Shown: positions 56,846-64,000 of the stretch, piece after piece
How positions within the stretch are numbered: the stretch's first letter is position 1
How the letters are laid out: each line of letters starts with the position of its first letter
Source: Crossiella sp. SN42
GTDB lineage: Bacteria; Actinomycetota; Actinomycetes; Mycobacteriales; Pseudonocardiaceae
NCBI RefSeq assembly: GCF_023897065.1
Contig: NZ_JAMHIV010000007.1
Span: 62,001 to 126,000 of the forward strand
DNA length: 64,000 bases
Direction of reading: 5' to 3'
Translations under genes and position numbers: made by a program
The notes under the pieces: model-generated
Told to the model about the DNA's origin: nothing
Database searches by the model: none
The model's input: the letters and a program-made list of their open reading frames with translations, nothing else

Positions 56846-58444
56846 ATGTCCGCATCCGTCACCTGTTCCGCACTCGACTTCCGCTGGCCCGACGGCGAGC
56901 CGGTGTTCGAGGAGCTGAACCTGCTCATCGGCGAGGGCCGGACCGGATTGGTCGGGGTCAACGGCTCCGGCAAGTCGACGCTGCTGCGCCTGCTCGCCGG
57001 TGAGCTCACGCCAGCGGCCGGGTCGATCGCGGTCACCGGCGAGATCGGCTATCTGCCGCAGACCATCACGTTGGACGCTTCCAGGAGGATTGATGACGTA
57101 CTCGGTATCTCGGCGCAGCGCGCGGCCCTCGCGGCGATCGAGTCCGGCCGGGGCACCGAAGCCGACTTCGGTGTCCTCGGTGAGGACTGGGACGTCGAGG
57201 AACGCACCCGTGCCACCCTCGACCGCCTCGGTCTCGGTCACCTCGGCCTCGACCGCACCGTCGGCGGAGTCTCCGGCGGCGAGTCCGTCCTGCTCGCGCT
57301 TGCCGCGCTGCTGGTGCGACGGCCGCCGGTCCTGCTGCTCGACGAGCCCACGAACAACCTGGACCTTCGTGCCCGCCGCCTGGTGCACCGCGCCGTAGCG
57401 GAGTGGCCGGGGATCCTGGTGGTGGTCTCGCACGACCGGGAGCTGCTGGACCTGATGGACCGGATCGCGGACCTGCGGGACGGGGAAGTCCGCTACTACG
57501 GCGGCAACTTCACCGACTACCAGGCCGCGGTGGCCGCCGAGCAGGAGACCGCGCTGCGGCTGGTGCGCGCGGCCGAGCAGGACCTGCGGCGGCAGCAGCG
57601 GGAGCTCATCGACGCGCGGGTCAAGCTGGACCGGCGGCTGCGTTACGGGCAGAAGATGTGGGACCAGAAGCGGGAGCCCAAGATGGTGATGGGCAACCGG
57701 AAACGGGCCGCGGAGGTCTCCGCGGGCAAGCACCGCAACATGCACCTGGACAAGCTGGCCGAGGCCAAGGACCGGGTGCAGGAGGCCGAGGAGGCGGTGC
57801 GCGCGGACGGGCAGATCCGGGTGGAGCTGCCGCACACCGAGGTGCCGCCGGGCCGCGAGGTGCTCCGACTGTCCACAGTGGAGCTTCGCTGCGGACCGGT
57901 GGTGGACCTGGATGTGCGCGGCCCGGAACGGATCGCGCTCATCGGGGCCAACGGCTCCGGCAAGACCACGCTGCTGCGCACCATCACCGGCGCGCTGGCC
58001 CCGGTCTCCGGCGAGGTGTCGCTGAAGGTGCCGATGCGGTGGCTGCCGCAACGGCTGGACGTGCTCGACGACGAGCTGTCCGCCATCGGCAACGTGGCCA
58101 AGGCCGCGCCGGAGGCCGGTCACCAGCGGATCAGGGCGCAGCTGGCCCGGTTCCTGCTGCGCGGCCGCAAGGCCGAACAGGCCGCGGGCACGCTCTCCGG
58201 CGGGGAGCGGTTCCGGGCCTCGCTGGCCACACTGCTGCTCGCCGAGCCCGCCCCGCAGCTGTTCCTGCTGGACGAGCCGACGAACAACCTGGACCTGGCC
58301 AGCGTGGCCCAGCTGACCCAGGCCCTGTCGGCCTACGCGGGCGCGCTCGTGGTCGCCAGCCACGACCTGCCGTTCCTGCGCACCCTCGGCATCACCCGCT
58401 GGCTCCTGCTCACCGACACCCTCACGGAGGTGGACCCCATGTGA
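56846..58444 (+). CDS. ABC-F ribosome-protection-type ATPase
   Basis: 532 residues, two ABC modules: Walker A GVNGSGKST at about 37-45 and GANGSGKTT near 371; signatures VSGGESVLLAL and LSGGERFRAS; Walker [13 protein letters not shown] in both halves. The linker between modules (about 230-330) is a long charged helical arm, as in antibiotic-resistance ABC-F proteins that displace drugs from the ribosome. No membrane helices. Target drug not inferable. AGGAGG ribosome site partly buried in the leader hairpin. Confidence 0.9.
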   Translation: MSASVTCSALDFRWPDGEPVFEELNLLIGEGRTGLVGVNGSGKSTLLRLLAGELTPAAGSIAVTGEIGYLPQTITLDASRRIDDVLGISAQRAALAAIESGRGTEADFGVLGEDWDVEERTRATLDRLGLGHLGLDRTVGGVSGGESVLLALAALLVRRPPVLLLDEPTNNLDLRARRLVHRAVAEWPGILVVVSHDRELLDLMDRIADLRDGEVRYYGGNFTDYQAAVAAEQETALRLVRAAEQDLRRQQRELIDARVKLDRRLRYGQKMWDQKREPKMVMGNRKRAAEVSAGKHRNMHLDKLAEAKDRVQEAEEAVRADGQIRVELPHTEVPPGREVLRLSTVELRCGPVVDLDVRGPERIALIGANGSGKTTLLRTITGALAPVSGEVSLKVPMRWLPQRLDVLDDELSAIGNVAKAAPEAGHQRIRAQLARFLLRGRKAEQAAGTLSGGERFRASLATLLLAEPAPQLFLLDEPTNNLDLASVAQLTQALSAYAGALVVASHDLPFLRTLGITRWLLLTDTLTEVDPM

Positions 58445-58462
58445 AGCATCGAACCGGTGGCG

Positions 58463-60424
58463 CTACCGCGAGCGCCGGTTGCGCAGGTAGTCCGAGACCA
58501 CCGCGGCCCCCAGGCCGTCCAGGTCCGGGGCGACCACGCGGCCGTTGCTGCGCCGGGCCATCAGGTCCACGAACCGGGTGAGCCGAGGGTCCTCGCCGAG
58601 CCGGAACACGGTCAGGTTGCTGCCCAGCCTGGCCAGCGCGTCCAGCTCGGCGAGGGTCCGGGCCAGGGTCTCCGGCCGGGGCGGGTAGTCGAAGACCGCC
58701 TCGCCGTCGGGTTCCAGGTGCGCGGTGGGCTCGCCGTCGGTGACCACCAGCACCACCGGCTGGGCGTCGGGGTGGCGGCGCAGGTGCCGTCCGGCCAGCA
58801 GCAGCGCGTGGTGCAGGTTGGTGCCCTGCTCCCAGGCGCCCTCCAGCGCGGTCAGCTCGCCGATGTCCATGGTGGCCGCTTCCCGGCCGAAGGTGATGAC
58901 CTGCAGGGCATCCGCGCGGAACCGGGTGCTGATCAGGTGGTGCAGGGCCAGCGCGGTGCGCTTCATCGGCAGCCACCGCCCGTCCTGCACCATCGACCAG
59001 GAGGTGTCCACGCACAGCGCGACCGCGGCCCTGGACCGGTGCTCGGTCTCGGCCACCTCGACATCGGCCACGTCCAGGCGCACCGCGTGCTCCCGCTGCC
59101 CCGCGGCGCGCAGCACGGCGTTGCGCACGGTCCGCCCCACGTCCCACGGTTCGGTGTCGCCGAACTGCCACGGCCTGGTGGCTCCGCTGAGCTCGCCCGC
59201 CGCGCCCGCGGCCTGGTTGTCCCGGTCGCCGCGCCGGGTGCGGACCTGGTCGAGCACATCGCGCAGCGCGGTGTCGCCGAGCTGCCGCATGGCCTTGGGG
59301 GTCAGCCGCAGCTCCCCGTCGGGGGCGCGTTCCAGCAGGCCGCGTTCGCGCAGCTGGCGTTCCAGCTCGGCCAGCCGCCGCATGTCCACAGTGGACTCCC
59401 GGCCGAGCTGGCGGGCCAGCGCGTCCAGGTCGATGTCCTCCAGCCGCGCGCCGGGATAGGACTGGGCGAGCTGTTCGGCGAGCTGGTCGAGCTCGGCCAG
59501 GTCCTGTAACGCGGCCGCGCCCTCGGCCATGCCCAGCGGGGTGTCGCCGCGGAAGCGGCCGCGCCCGGTCCAGTCCTGGCCGGGCCGCAGCTGCCGCAGC
59601 TGGTTGTCCAGCTGTTGCAGGGCCTGGGCCAGCCGGGGGTCGCCGAAGGCCTGCTGGGACAGCTGGGAGAGCTCCTGGCGCTGCTGCTGGGACAGCGAGT
59701 TGAGCAGTCGCTGCGCCGCCGCGGCCCGCGCGGCCAGCAGGTCGACCAGCTCGTCGACGGTGCGCGGGTTCTCCGGGAAGAACTCGCCGTGCCTGGCCAT
59801 GAACTCGGCGAACTTGGCCTCGATGTCCGGGTCGCCTTGGGCTCGCTGGCCGAGCAGCGCGGAGAGGTCCTCCAGCATCTCCCGCACCCGGGCCACGTCC
59901 TCGGGCGTGGTGGCCTTGAGCGCTTCGCTCATGCCGCGGAAGCGCTGTTCCAGGGCCTCCTGGCCGAGCATCCGCTGGATCTCCTGGTAGGCCTCGCGGG
60001 CCTCGCCGGAGCGCCAGTCGTACTCGGTGAGCTCGCGGACCGCCCCGGCCGGGCTGGCCGGCAGCGCGTCGAGCTGGAACTCCTGGAAGCGGGCGTTGTC
60101 GTCGAGGTCGCGGGCCAGGGCCTGGCGTTCCTTGGTCAGTGCCCGCTGGAGCAGCTCCTTGACCTGCTCCAGGGTGCCGTCCAGGCGGTGCCGCCGCTGC
60201 AGCTCGCTGCGCTTGCGCCACAGCCGTTGGGTGAGGTCGTCGAGCCCGTGCTGACCGGGCAGGCCGCGGCGGAGCAGCTCGCGCAGCGCGGCATCGGGTG
60301 AGCGGCCCTCCATCACGTCCCGGCCGATCTCCTCCAGCGCGGCCCGCAGGTCGGGCGGTGGCGCCAGCGGGTCGGGCCCGCCGGAGAAGCGCCCATACCG
60401 GTAGCGCCGAACCGGATCGCTCAT
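58463..60424 (-). CDS. VWA-domain (CoxE-like) protein
   Basis: 653 residues from ATG 60424; a -10 hexamer seven bases upstream excludes the in-frame GTG nine bases earlier. The first two thirds are helical and Gln/Arg-rich. The C-terminal VWA domain (about 460-650) has the MIDAS motif DTSWS in ALCVDTSWSMVQDGRW (about 469-484) and VTDGEPTAH. VWA proteins of this kind act with MoxR-type AAA+ ATPases, here encoded at 61692-63101, probably to remodel or insert a metal into a partner. Confidence 0.88.
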   Translation of the reverse strand: MSDPVRRYRYGRFSGGPDPLAPPPDLRAALEEIGRDVMEGRSPDAALRELLRRGLPGQHGLDDLTQRLWRKRSELQRRHRLDGTLEQVKELLQRALTKERQALARDLDDNARFQEFQLDALPASPAGAVRELTEYDWRSGEAREAYQEIQRMLGQEALEQRFRGMSEALKATTPEDVARVREMLEDLSALLGQRAQGDPDIEAKFAEFMARHGEFFPENPRTVDELVDLLAARAAAAQRLLNSLSQQQRQELSQLSQQAFGDPRLAQALQQLDNQLRQLRPGQDWTGRGRFRGDTPLGMAEGAAALQDLAELDQLAEQLAQSYPGARLEDIDLDALARQLGRESTVDMRRLAELERQLRERGLLERAPDGELRLTPKAMRQLGDTALRDVLDQVRTRRGDRDNQAAGAAGELSGATRPWQFGDTEPWDVGRTVRNAVLRAAGQREHAVRLDVADVEVAETEHRSRAAVALCVDTSWSMVQDGRWLPMKRTALALHHLISTRFRADALQVITFGREAATMDIGELTALEGAWEQGTNLHHALLLAGRHLRRHPDAQPVVLVVTDGEPTAHLEPDGEAVFDYPPRPETLARTLAELDALARLGSNLTVFRLGEDPRLTRFVDLMARRSNGRVVAPDLDGLGAAVVSDYLRNRRSR

Positions 60425-60431
60425 ATCCGCC

Positions 60432-60437
60432 ACCCTA
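60432..60437 (-). promoter_or_regulatory. -10 hexamer TAGGGT, leaderless VWA gene
   Basis: TAGGGT, seven bases before ATG 60424, so the VWA gene likely has its own promoter despite the upstream neighbours. Confidence 0.45.
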
Positions 60438-60514
60438 CGCCTGCCGATCTCCGGTCAGGCAACGGGAAAACGGCAGGCCACCGGAGGGATGGTGGCCTGC
60501 CGTCGGCGGCGTGG

Positions 60515-60826
60515 TCAGCAGGCGGTGAGCCTGGCGAAGCTCACCGGCTTGGCCCTGGACTCGGTGTGGCTCCAGCGGGGCGGGATGCTGGTGCAGGCGC
60601 CTGCCGGACCGGGCTCGTAGCCGACCCGCACCCGCACCGGGAAGTCGCAGTTGTTGCGCACCACCACGGTCAGCGTGCTGGCGCCGTCCTGGACCAGGCT
60701 CTGCACGCAGCTGGGCACCGAGGCGGGCTCGGCGGCGATCGCGGGCGTGCTGACGGCCAGTGCCGCGCCCCCGGCCAGCGCCAGGCTCACCCCGGCCACG
60801 ACGAGCTTGTTCATCGACTCACGCAT
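60515..60826 (-). CDS. Small secreted Cys-containing protein
   Basis: 103 residues. The first 31 residues are a signal peptide ending STPAIA; the mature part has four Cys (PSCVQ, NNCDF, GACTS, LTAC). ATG 60814 is an alternative start. Secreted, likely disulfide-bonded; family unknown. Same strand and between the VanX-like and VWA genes. Confidence 0.72.
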   Translation of the reverse strand: MRESMNKLVVAGVSLALAGGAALAVSTPAIAAEPASVPSCVQSLVQDGASTLTVVVRNNCDFPVRVRVGYEPGPAGACTSIPPRWSHTESRAKPVSFARLTAC

Positions 60827-60893
60827 GCCGGCCACGAAACCAGAGCCACGACGATCTTGGCACCGGATTCGCCCATAACTGAACAGCCCCGGT

Positions 60894-61679
60894 TCAGGGC
60901 CGTGCGCGGCGGGCGACCGGGAAGTCGAAGTAGGTGCCGGGGAAGGGCTCGTTGTTCAGGGTGAAGTGCCACCACTCCTCGGCCAGGTTGCGGAAACCGG
61001 CCGAGGCCAGGGTGCCGCGCAGCAGGTCGCGGTGCACGCGGGCCGGGCCGGTGATAGCCGGGTTGTCGGTGTGGGACAACGGGTCGAAGCAGTCGTAGCC
61101 GGTGCCCATGTCCACGGTGTTGTCCGGGAACCGGGCGCCCACCGGCGCGAAGCAGGGCGTGAGCGGCTCACCGGGCCGGTACGGGCGCTGCGGGCGGACC
61201 GGCAGCTTGACCAGGGTGAGGTCCACGGTGCTGCCGCGGCTGTGCCCGGACTTCTCCGCGATGTAGCCGTCGGCGAAGAGCCGGTCCTTGGCCACGTTGG
61301 GGTAGAACTCGGCCTTCATCCGCTCGTCGGCGAGGTCCTTGGCCCAGCGCACGAAGTGGTCCACCGCGCGCTGCGGCCGGTAGCAGTCGTAGACCTTGAG
61401 CGTGTAGCCCTGCCGCAGCAGCGCGCGCTGGGCGGTGCGCAGCGCGGTCGCGGCCTGGCGGGTGAGCACGCACAGCGGCCGCCGGTAGCCGTCGATGCGC
61501 TCGCCGACGAAGTTGTGCCGCCCGAAGTAGCGGATGTCGTGCCGGATGGTGGGGTCGACGTCGGAGAGCACCACGAACCCCGGCGGCAGCCCGCCCCCGG
61601 CCGCGGTGGCCGGGGGCGTGAGCGTGCCGGTCGCGGCGACCGCGAGCAGGAGCGAGCCGAGAACTGAGCGCAGGGACAT
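60894..61679 (-). CDS. VanX-like D-Ala-D-Ala dipeptidase (M15), secreted
   Basis: 261 residues. Signal peptide (about 1-27), then the M15D core: KSGHSRGSTVDLT with zinc ligands His146 and Asp153, and EEWWHF with Glu235 and His238. VYDCYRPQRA and FGRHNFVGERI are conserved substrate-pocket elements. In pathogens VanX removes D-Ala-D-Ala for vancomycin resistance; chromosomal, exported homologues are thought to recycle peptidoglycan stem fragments. No vanH/vanA neighbours, so resistance is not indicated. Confidence 0.88.
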   Translation of the reverse strand: MSLRSVLGSLLLAVAATGTLTPPATAAGGGLPPGFVVLSDVDPTIRHDIRYFGRHNFVGERIDGYRRPLCVLTRQAATALRTAQRALLRQGYTLKVYDCYRPQRAVDHFVRWAKDLADERMKAEFYPNVAKDRLFADGYIAEKSGHSRGSTVDLTLVKLPVRPQRPYRPGEPLTPCFAPVGARFPDNTVDMGTGYDCFDPLSHTDNPAITGPARVHRDLLRGTLASAGFRNLAEEWWHFTLNNEPFPGTYFDFPVARRARP

Positions 61680-61691
61680 CGCCCTGTTCTA

Positions 61692-63101
61692 TCAGCCCCC
61701 GTAGACCGCGTCCCCGGACTCGACGTCCTTGGCCAGGTTCCGCGACAGGTACAGCGACTCCAGGGCCAGCTCCACCACCGCGGCGATCCGGCCGGGCGGG
61801 TCGGCCGGTGACACGCCGAAGCGGGCGGCGACCTCGTGCAGCACCGGCAGCTCCGGCAGCGCGCCCAGCACCTCCGCGGCCCGCACCCTCGGCCCGGTGC
61901 GCACCGGGTGTCCCTCGGCCACGGCCTCCACCAGCGAGCGCAGGTCGATCCCGGCCAGCGAGGTGCGCGCGGTCTCGGCCAGCGAGCGCCGCAGCAGGTG
62001 GGTGAGCAGTTCCCCGGCCTCTTCCTCCAGGCCGGCGTGGAACTCCAGCTTGCCGCGCAGCACCGGGGTCACCGCGTCCAGGTCCACCGGCCGCGCCACC
62101 GCGGGCCACTCCCCGGTGCGCGCGGCGCGTTGCAGGGCCGCGGCGGCCACGGTCTCGGCGGCGGCCACCGCGAACCGGGCGGAGACGCCGGAGCGCTGGT
62201 CCACCGCGCTGGACTCGCGCAGGTGCCCGACGAACCGGGCCAGCACCTCCAGCAGCGGGTCGCCGACCTCGGCCACCAGCTCGGCTTCCTGGCGGATGAG
62301 GTTGATCTCGTCGTCGAGGTCGCTGAGGTAGTGGGTGCGGATCTCCGCGCCGAAGCGGTCCTTGAGCGGGGTGATGATCCGGCCGCGGTTGGTGTAGTCC
62401 TCCGGGTTGGCGGTGGCCACCAGCAGCAGGTCCAGCGGCAGCCGCAGGGTGTAGCCACGGACCTGGATGTCGCGCTCTTCCATCACGTTGAGCAGCGCGA
62501 CCTGGATCCGCTCGGCCAGGTCGGGCAGCTCGTTGATGGCCACGATGCCGCGGTGGGCGCGCGGGATGAGCCCGAAGTGGATGGTCTCCGGATCGCCCAG
62601 GCTGCGGCCCTCGGCGACCTTGACCGGGTCGACGTCACCGACCAGGTCGCCCACGGAGGTGTCGGGGGTGGCCAGCTTCTCGGCGTAGCGCTGCGAGCGG
62701 TGCAGCCAGGCCACCGGCAGGTCCTCGCCCAGTTCGGCGGCGCGGCGGCGGGAGGCCGGCGTGATCGGGTCCAGGGGGTGCTCGGCGAGCTCGGACCCCT
62801 CGATCACCGGGGTCCACTCGTCCAGCAGTTCGGCCAGGGTCCGGGCGAGCCTGGTCTTGCCCTGGCCGCGTTCGCCGAGCAGCACCAGGTGGTGCCCGGC
62901 CAGCAACGCGCGTTCCAGCTGCGGCAGCACGGTCTCGTCGAAGCCGACGATGCCGCGCCACACCGGGCGCCCGTCACCGAGGGCGGCCAGCAGGTTGGTC
63001 CGGATCTCCTCGGCCACGCTGCGCGGCTGGTGCCCGGCGGCGCGCAGGGCGCCCACGGTGCGCGGCAGGTCGGCGGGAGCCGTTGGCACACTGGTGTTCA
63101 C
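61692..63101 (-). CDS. MoxR-type AAA+ ATPase (Mg-chelatase-like)
   Basis: 469 residues. Walker A is GERGQGKT (about 82-89) and Walker B GIVAINELPDLAERIQVALL, followed by ATANPEDYTNRG (sensor 1). The C-terminal lid and a long helical region resemble the BchI/MoxR clade. GTG 63101 is favoured over upstream in-frame starts because a TACCGT hexamer lies seven bases before it. Works with a VWA protein, probably 58463-60424, as a chaperone that matures or inserts metal into a third protein. Confidence 0.9.
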   Translation of the reverse strand: MNTSVPTAPADLPRTVGALRAAGHQPRSVAEEIRTNLLAALGDGRPVWRGIVGFDETVLPQLERALLAGHHLVLLGERGQGKTRLARTLAELLDEWTPVIEGSELAEHPLDPITPASRRRAAELGEDLPVAWLHRSQRYAEKLATPDTSVGDLVGDVDPVKVAEGRSLGDPETIHFGLIPRAHRGIVAINELPDLAERIQVALLNVMEERDIQVRGYTLRLPLDLLLVATANPEDYTNRGRIITPLKDRFGAEIRTHYLSDLDDEINLIRQEAELVAEVGDPLLEVLARFVGHLRESSAVDQRSGVSARFAVAAAETVAAAALQRAARTGEWPAVARPVDLDAVTPVLRGKLEFHAGLEEEAGELLTHLLRRSLAETARTSLAGIDLRSLVEAVAEGHPVRTGPRVRAAEVLGALPELPVLHEVAARFGVSPADPPGRIAAVVELALESLYLSRNLAKDVESGDAVYGG

Positions 63102-63108
63102 CCGCGCG

Positions 63109-63114
63109 ACGGTA
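63109..63114 (-). promoter_or_regulatory. -10 hexamer TACCGT, leaderless MoxR gene
   Basis: TACCGT on the minus strand, seven bases before GTG 63101. Confidence 0.45.
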
Positions 63115-63185
63115 CGCCTGTCCACCGGCTGCCCGCCGCCGGACATCGATGATCAACCGGAGAGCCGCTGACGCGTCCTGGGAAC

Positions 63186-63914
63186 ATGCGGAGATTTCGA
63201 CCTCGCCGATGGCTGGTCTGGACCCTGGTGCCGGTGCTGGTGCTGCTCATCTCGTTGTGGGGAACCTGGCAGGTGAGCGACTCGCGGACCTTCCAGTTCT
63301 ACGGCGGGCTCACCGACCGGGTGGACACCGCGGACAAGGTGGTCGCGCTGACCTTCGACGACGGCCCCACCGAAGGCACCCCCGAGGTGCTCAAAGCCCT
63401 GGCGGAGGCGCAGGTGAAGGCCACCTTCTTCGTCACCGGCCGGGAGCTGGCCGCCCACCCCGAGCACGGCAAGGCGATCGTGCGGGCCGGGCACGAGCTG
63501 GGCAACCACACCTACTCGCACCAGCGGATGGTGCTGGTGGGCGGGGACTTCGTGCGCTCCGAGGTCGAGCGCACCGACGCGCTGATCAGGGCGGCCGGGC
63601 ACACCGGGGAGATCCACTTCCGGCCGCCGAACGGCAAGAAGCTGCTCAGCCTGCCCCGCTACCTGGCACAGCACCAGCGCCAGACGATCATGTGGGACGT
63701 GGAGCCGGAGTCCGACGGCACCGACGCCGCCGATCCGGCCGCGATCACCAGGGCGGTGCTGGAGAAGACCCGCCCGGGGTCGATCGTCCTGCTGCACGTC
63801 ATGTACCCGGTGCGCCAACCCTCCCTGGCCGCGGTGCCGGGACTGGTCGCCGGACTGAAGGAACGCGGCTACCGCTTCGTGACCGTCTCGGAGCTCTTGG
63901 CCCTGCGCCGCTGA
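63186..63914 (+). CDS. Polysaccharide deacetylase (NodB)
   Basis: 242 residues. An N-terminal membrane helix (about 9-29) anchors or exports the protein. NodB core: TFDDGP at 56-61 (Asp58 base and Asp59 metal ligand), NHTYSH with metal ligands His108 and His112, FRPPNG and LLHV. Removes acetyl groups from peptidoglycan or chitin-type sugars on the outside. Divergent from the MoxR gene. Confidence 0.9.
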   Translation: MRRFRPRRWLVWTLVPVLVLLISLWGTWQVSDSRTFQFYGGLTDRVDTADKVVALTFDDGPTEGTPEVLKALAEAQVKATFFVTGRELAAHPEHGKAIVRAGHELGNHTYSHQRMVLVGGDFVRSEVERTDALIRAAGHTGEIHFRPPNGKKLLSLPRYLAQHQRQTIMWDVEPESDGTDAADPAAITRAVLEKTRPGSIVLLHVMYPVRQPSLAAVPGLVAGLKERGYRFVTVSELLALRR

Positions 63915-64000
63915 CCGGGCGGCAACGCCACCGAGACCTGGCCCTCCACCACCCGGCCGCGCTGGGCCGCCGGGAGCTTCCACCAGCCCGAGCACCCCTG
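63869..64000 (-). CDS. 3' end of an unknown minus-strand gene
   Basis: The minus-strand frame from the window edge to the stop at 63869 (tag) has almost exclusively G/C third positions (about 34 of 35 codons up to the overlap). It contains WWKLPAAQRGRVVEGQ and a closing K-R. It overlaps the deacetylase by 46 bases. Only the last 43 residues are visible, so no family can be given. Confidence 0.35.
   Translation of the reverse strand, partial: QGCSGWWKLPAAQRGRVVEGQVSVALPPGQRRRAKSSETVTKR

Noticed and set aside
60894-61679. Vancomycin-resistance locus
   Set aside because: Only a VanX-like peptidase is present, with a signal peptide; no VanH, VanA or VanS/R neighbours.

Overview
The window comes from a high-GC, mycothiol-producing filamentous actinomycete. 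Third codon positions are almost all G/C, there is an mshC-type ligase (53165-54406), a Scr1/DUF397 regulator pair, a CU044_5270-type sigma/anti-sigma pair, a SARP regulator and many one-component regulators. This mix suggests Pseudonocardiales (Crossiella, Saccharothrix or Actinosynnema relatives), but that placement is inference. I saw no rRNA, tRNA, CRISPR array, transposase, integrase or complete natural-product cluster. It reads as an ordinary chromosomal arm rich in regulators, hydrolases and resistance-type genes.

Layout. 1-5.2 kb: 3' part of a secreted LGFP-repeat protein, an epoxide hydrolase, a DNA glycosylase and a VOC protein. 5.2-12.4 kb: a TetR/FAD-monooxygenase divergon with three operator-like palindromes, a PHP-UvrD fusion, an F420-type reductase and an SDR with a truncated TetR. 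12.4-16.9 kb: a PPOX flavoprotein, a 1.2-kb gene-free region with two degenerate tandem repeats, an O-methyltransferase, a sucrase/ferredoxin-like protein and an ECF sigma factor with a SnoaL-like tail. 16.9-21.2 kb: an ABC exporter, a histidine kinase with an unusual C-terminal membrane-plus-extracytoplasmic domain, its response regulator, and a stand-alone paralogue of that extra domain. 21.3-24 kb: a small ubiquitin-like (ThiS/MoaD-type) protein ending in Gly-Gly, followed at once by a DUF4132 protein. 24-34 kb: MFS, orphan kinase, unknown 515-residue protein, GNAT, HAD, PAC2, a decayed MFS, DUF899, SDR and a LCMT-type methyltransferase. 34-43 kb: ECF sigma/CU044_5270 pair, Scr1-type regulator with DUF397 partner, GNAT/MarR operon, ArsR-like regulator, membrane-anchored hydrolase and a PhoD phosphatase. 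43-50 kb: PrmC-like methyltransferase, SUFU-domain protein, two esterases, UvrA-like ATPase, VOC and AraC. 50-58.5 kb: SARP, mshC, MFS, patatin and an ABC-F protein with an RBS-sequestering leader hairpin. 58.5-64 kb: VWA protein, small secreted protein, VanX-like dipeptidase, MoxR-type ATPase and a polysaccharide deacetylase.

Two themes run through the window. Many genes look leaderless: eighteen starts carry a nAnnnT hexamer (mostly TAnnnT) with exactly 6 or 7 bases before the start codon. Convergent genes are packed so tightly that most pairs overlap at their stops. The two most promising undescribed systems are the Gly-Gly beta-grasp protein with DUF4132 (21285-23967) and the kinase whose sensor-like domain sits after the catalytic core and recurs as a separate protein (18411-21237).
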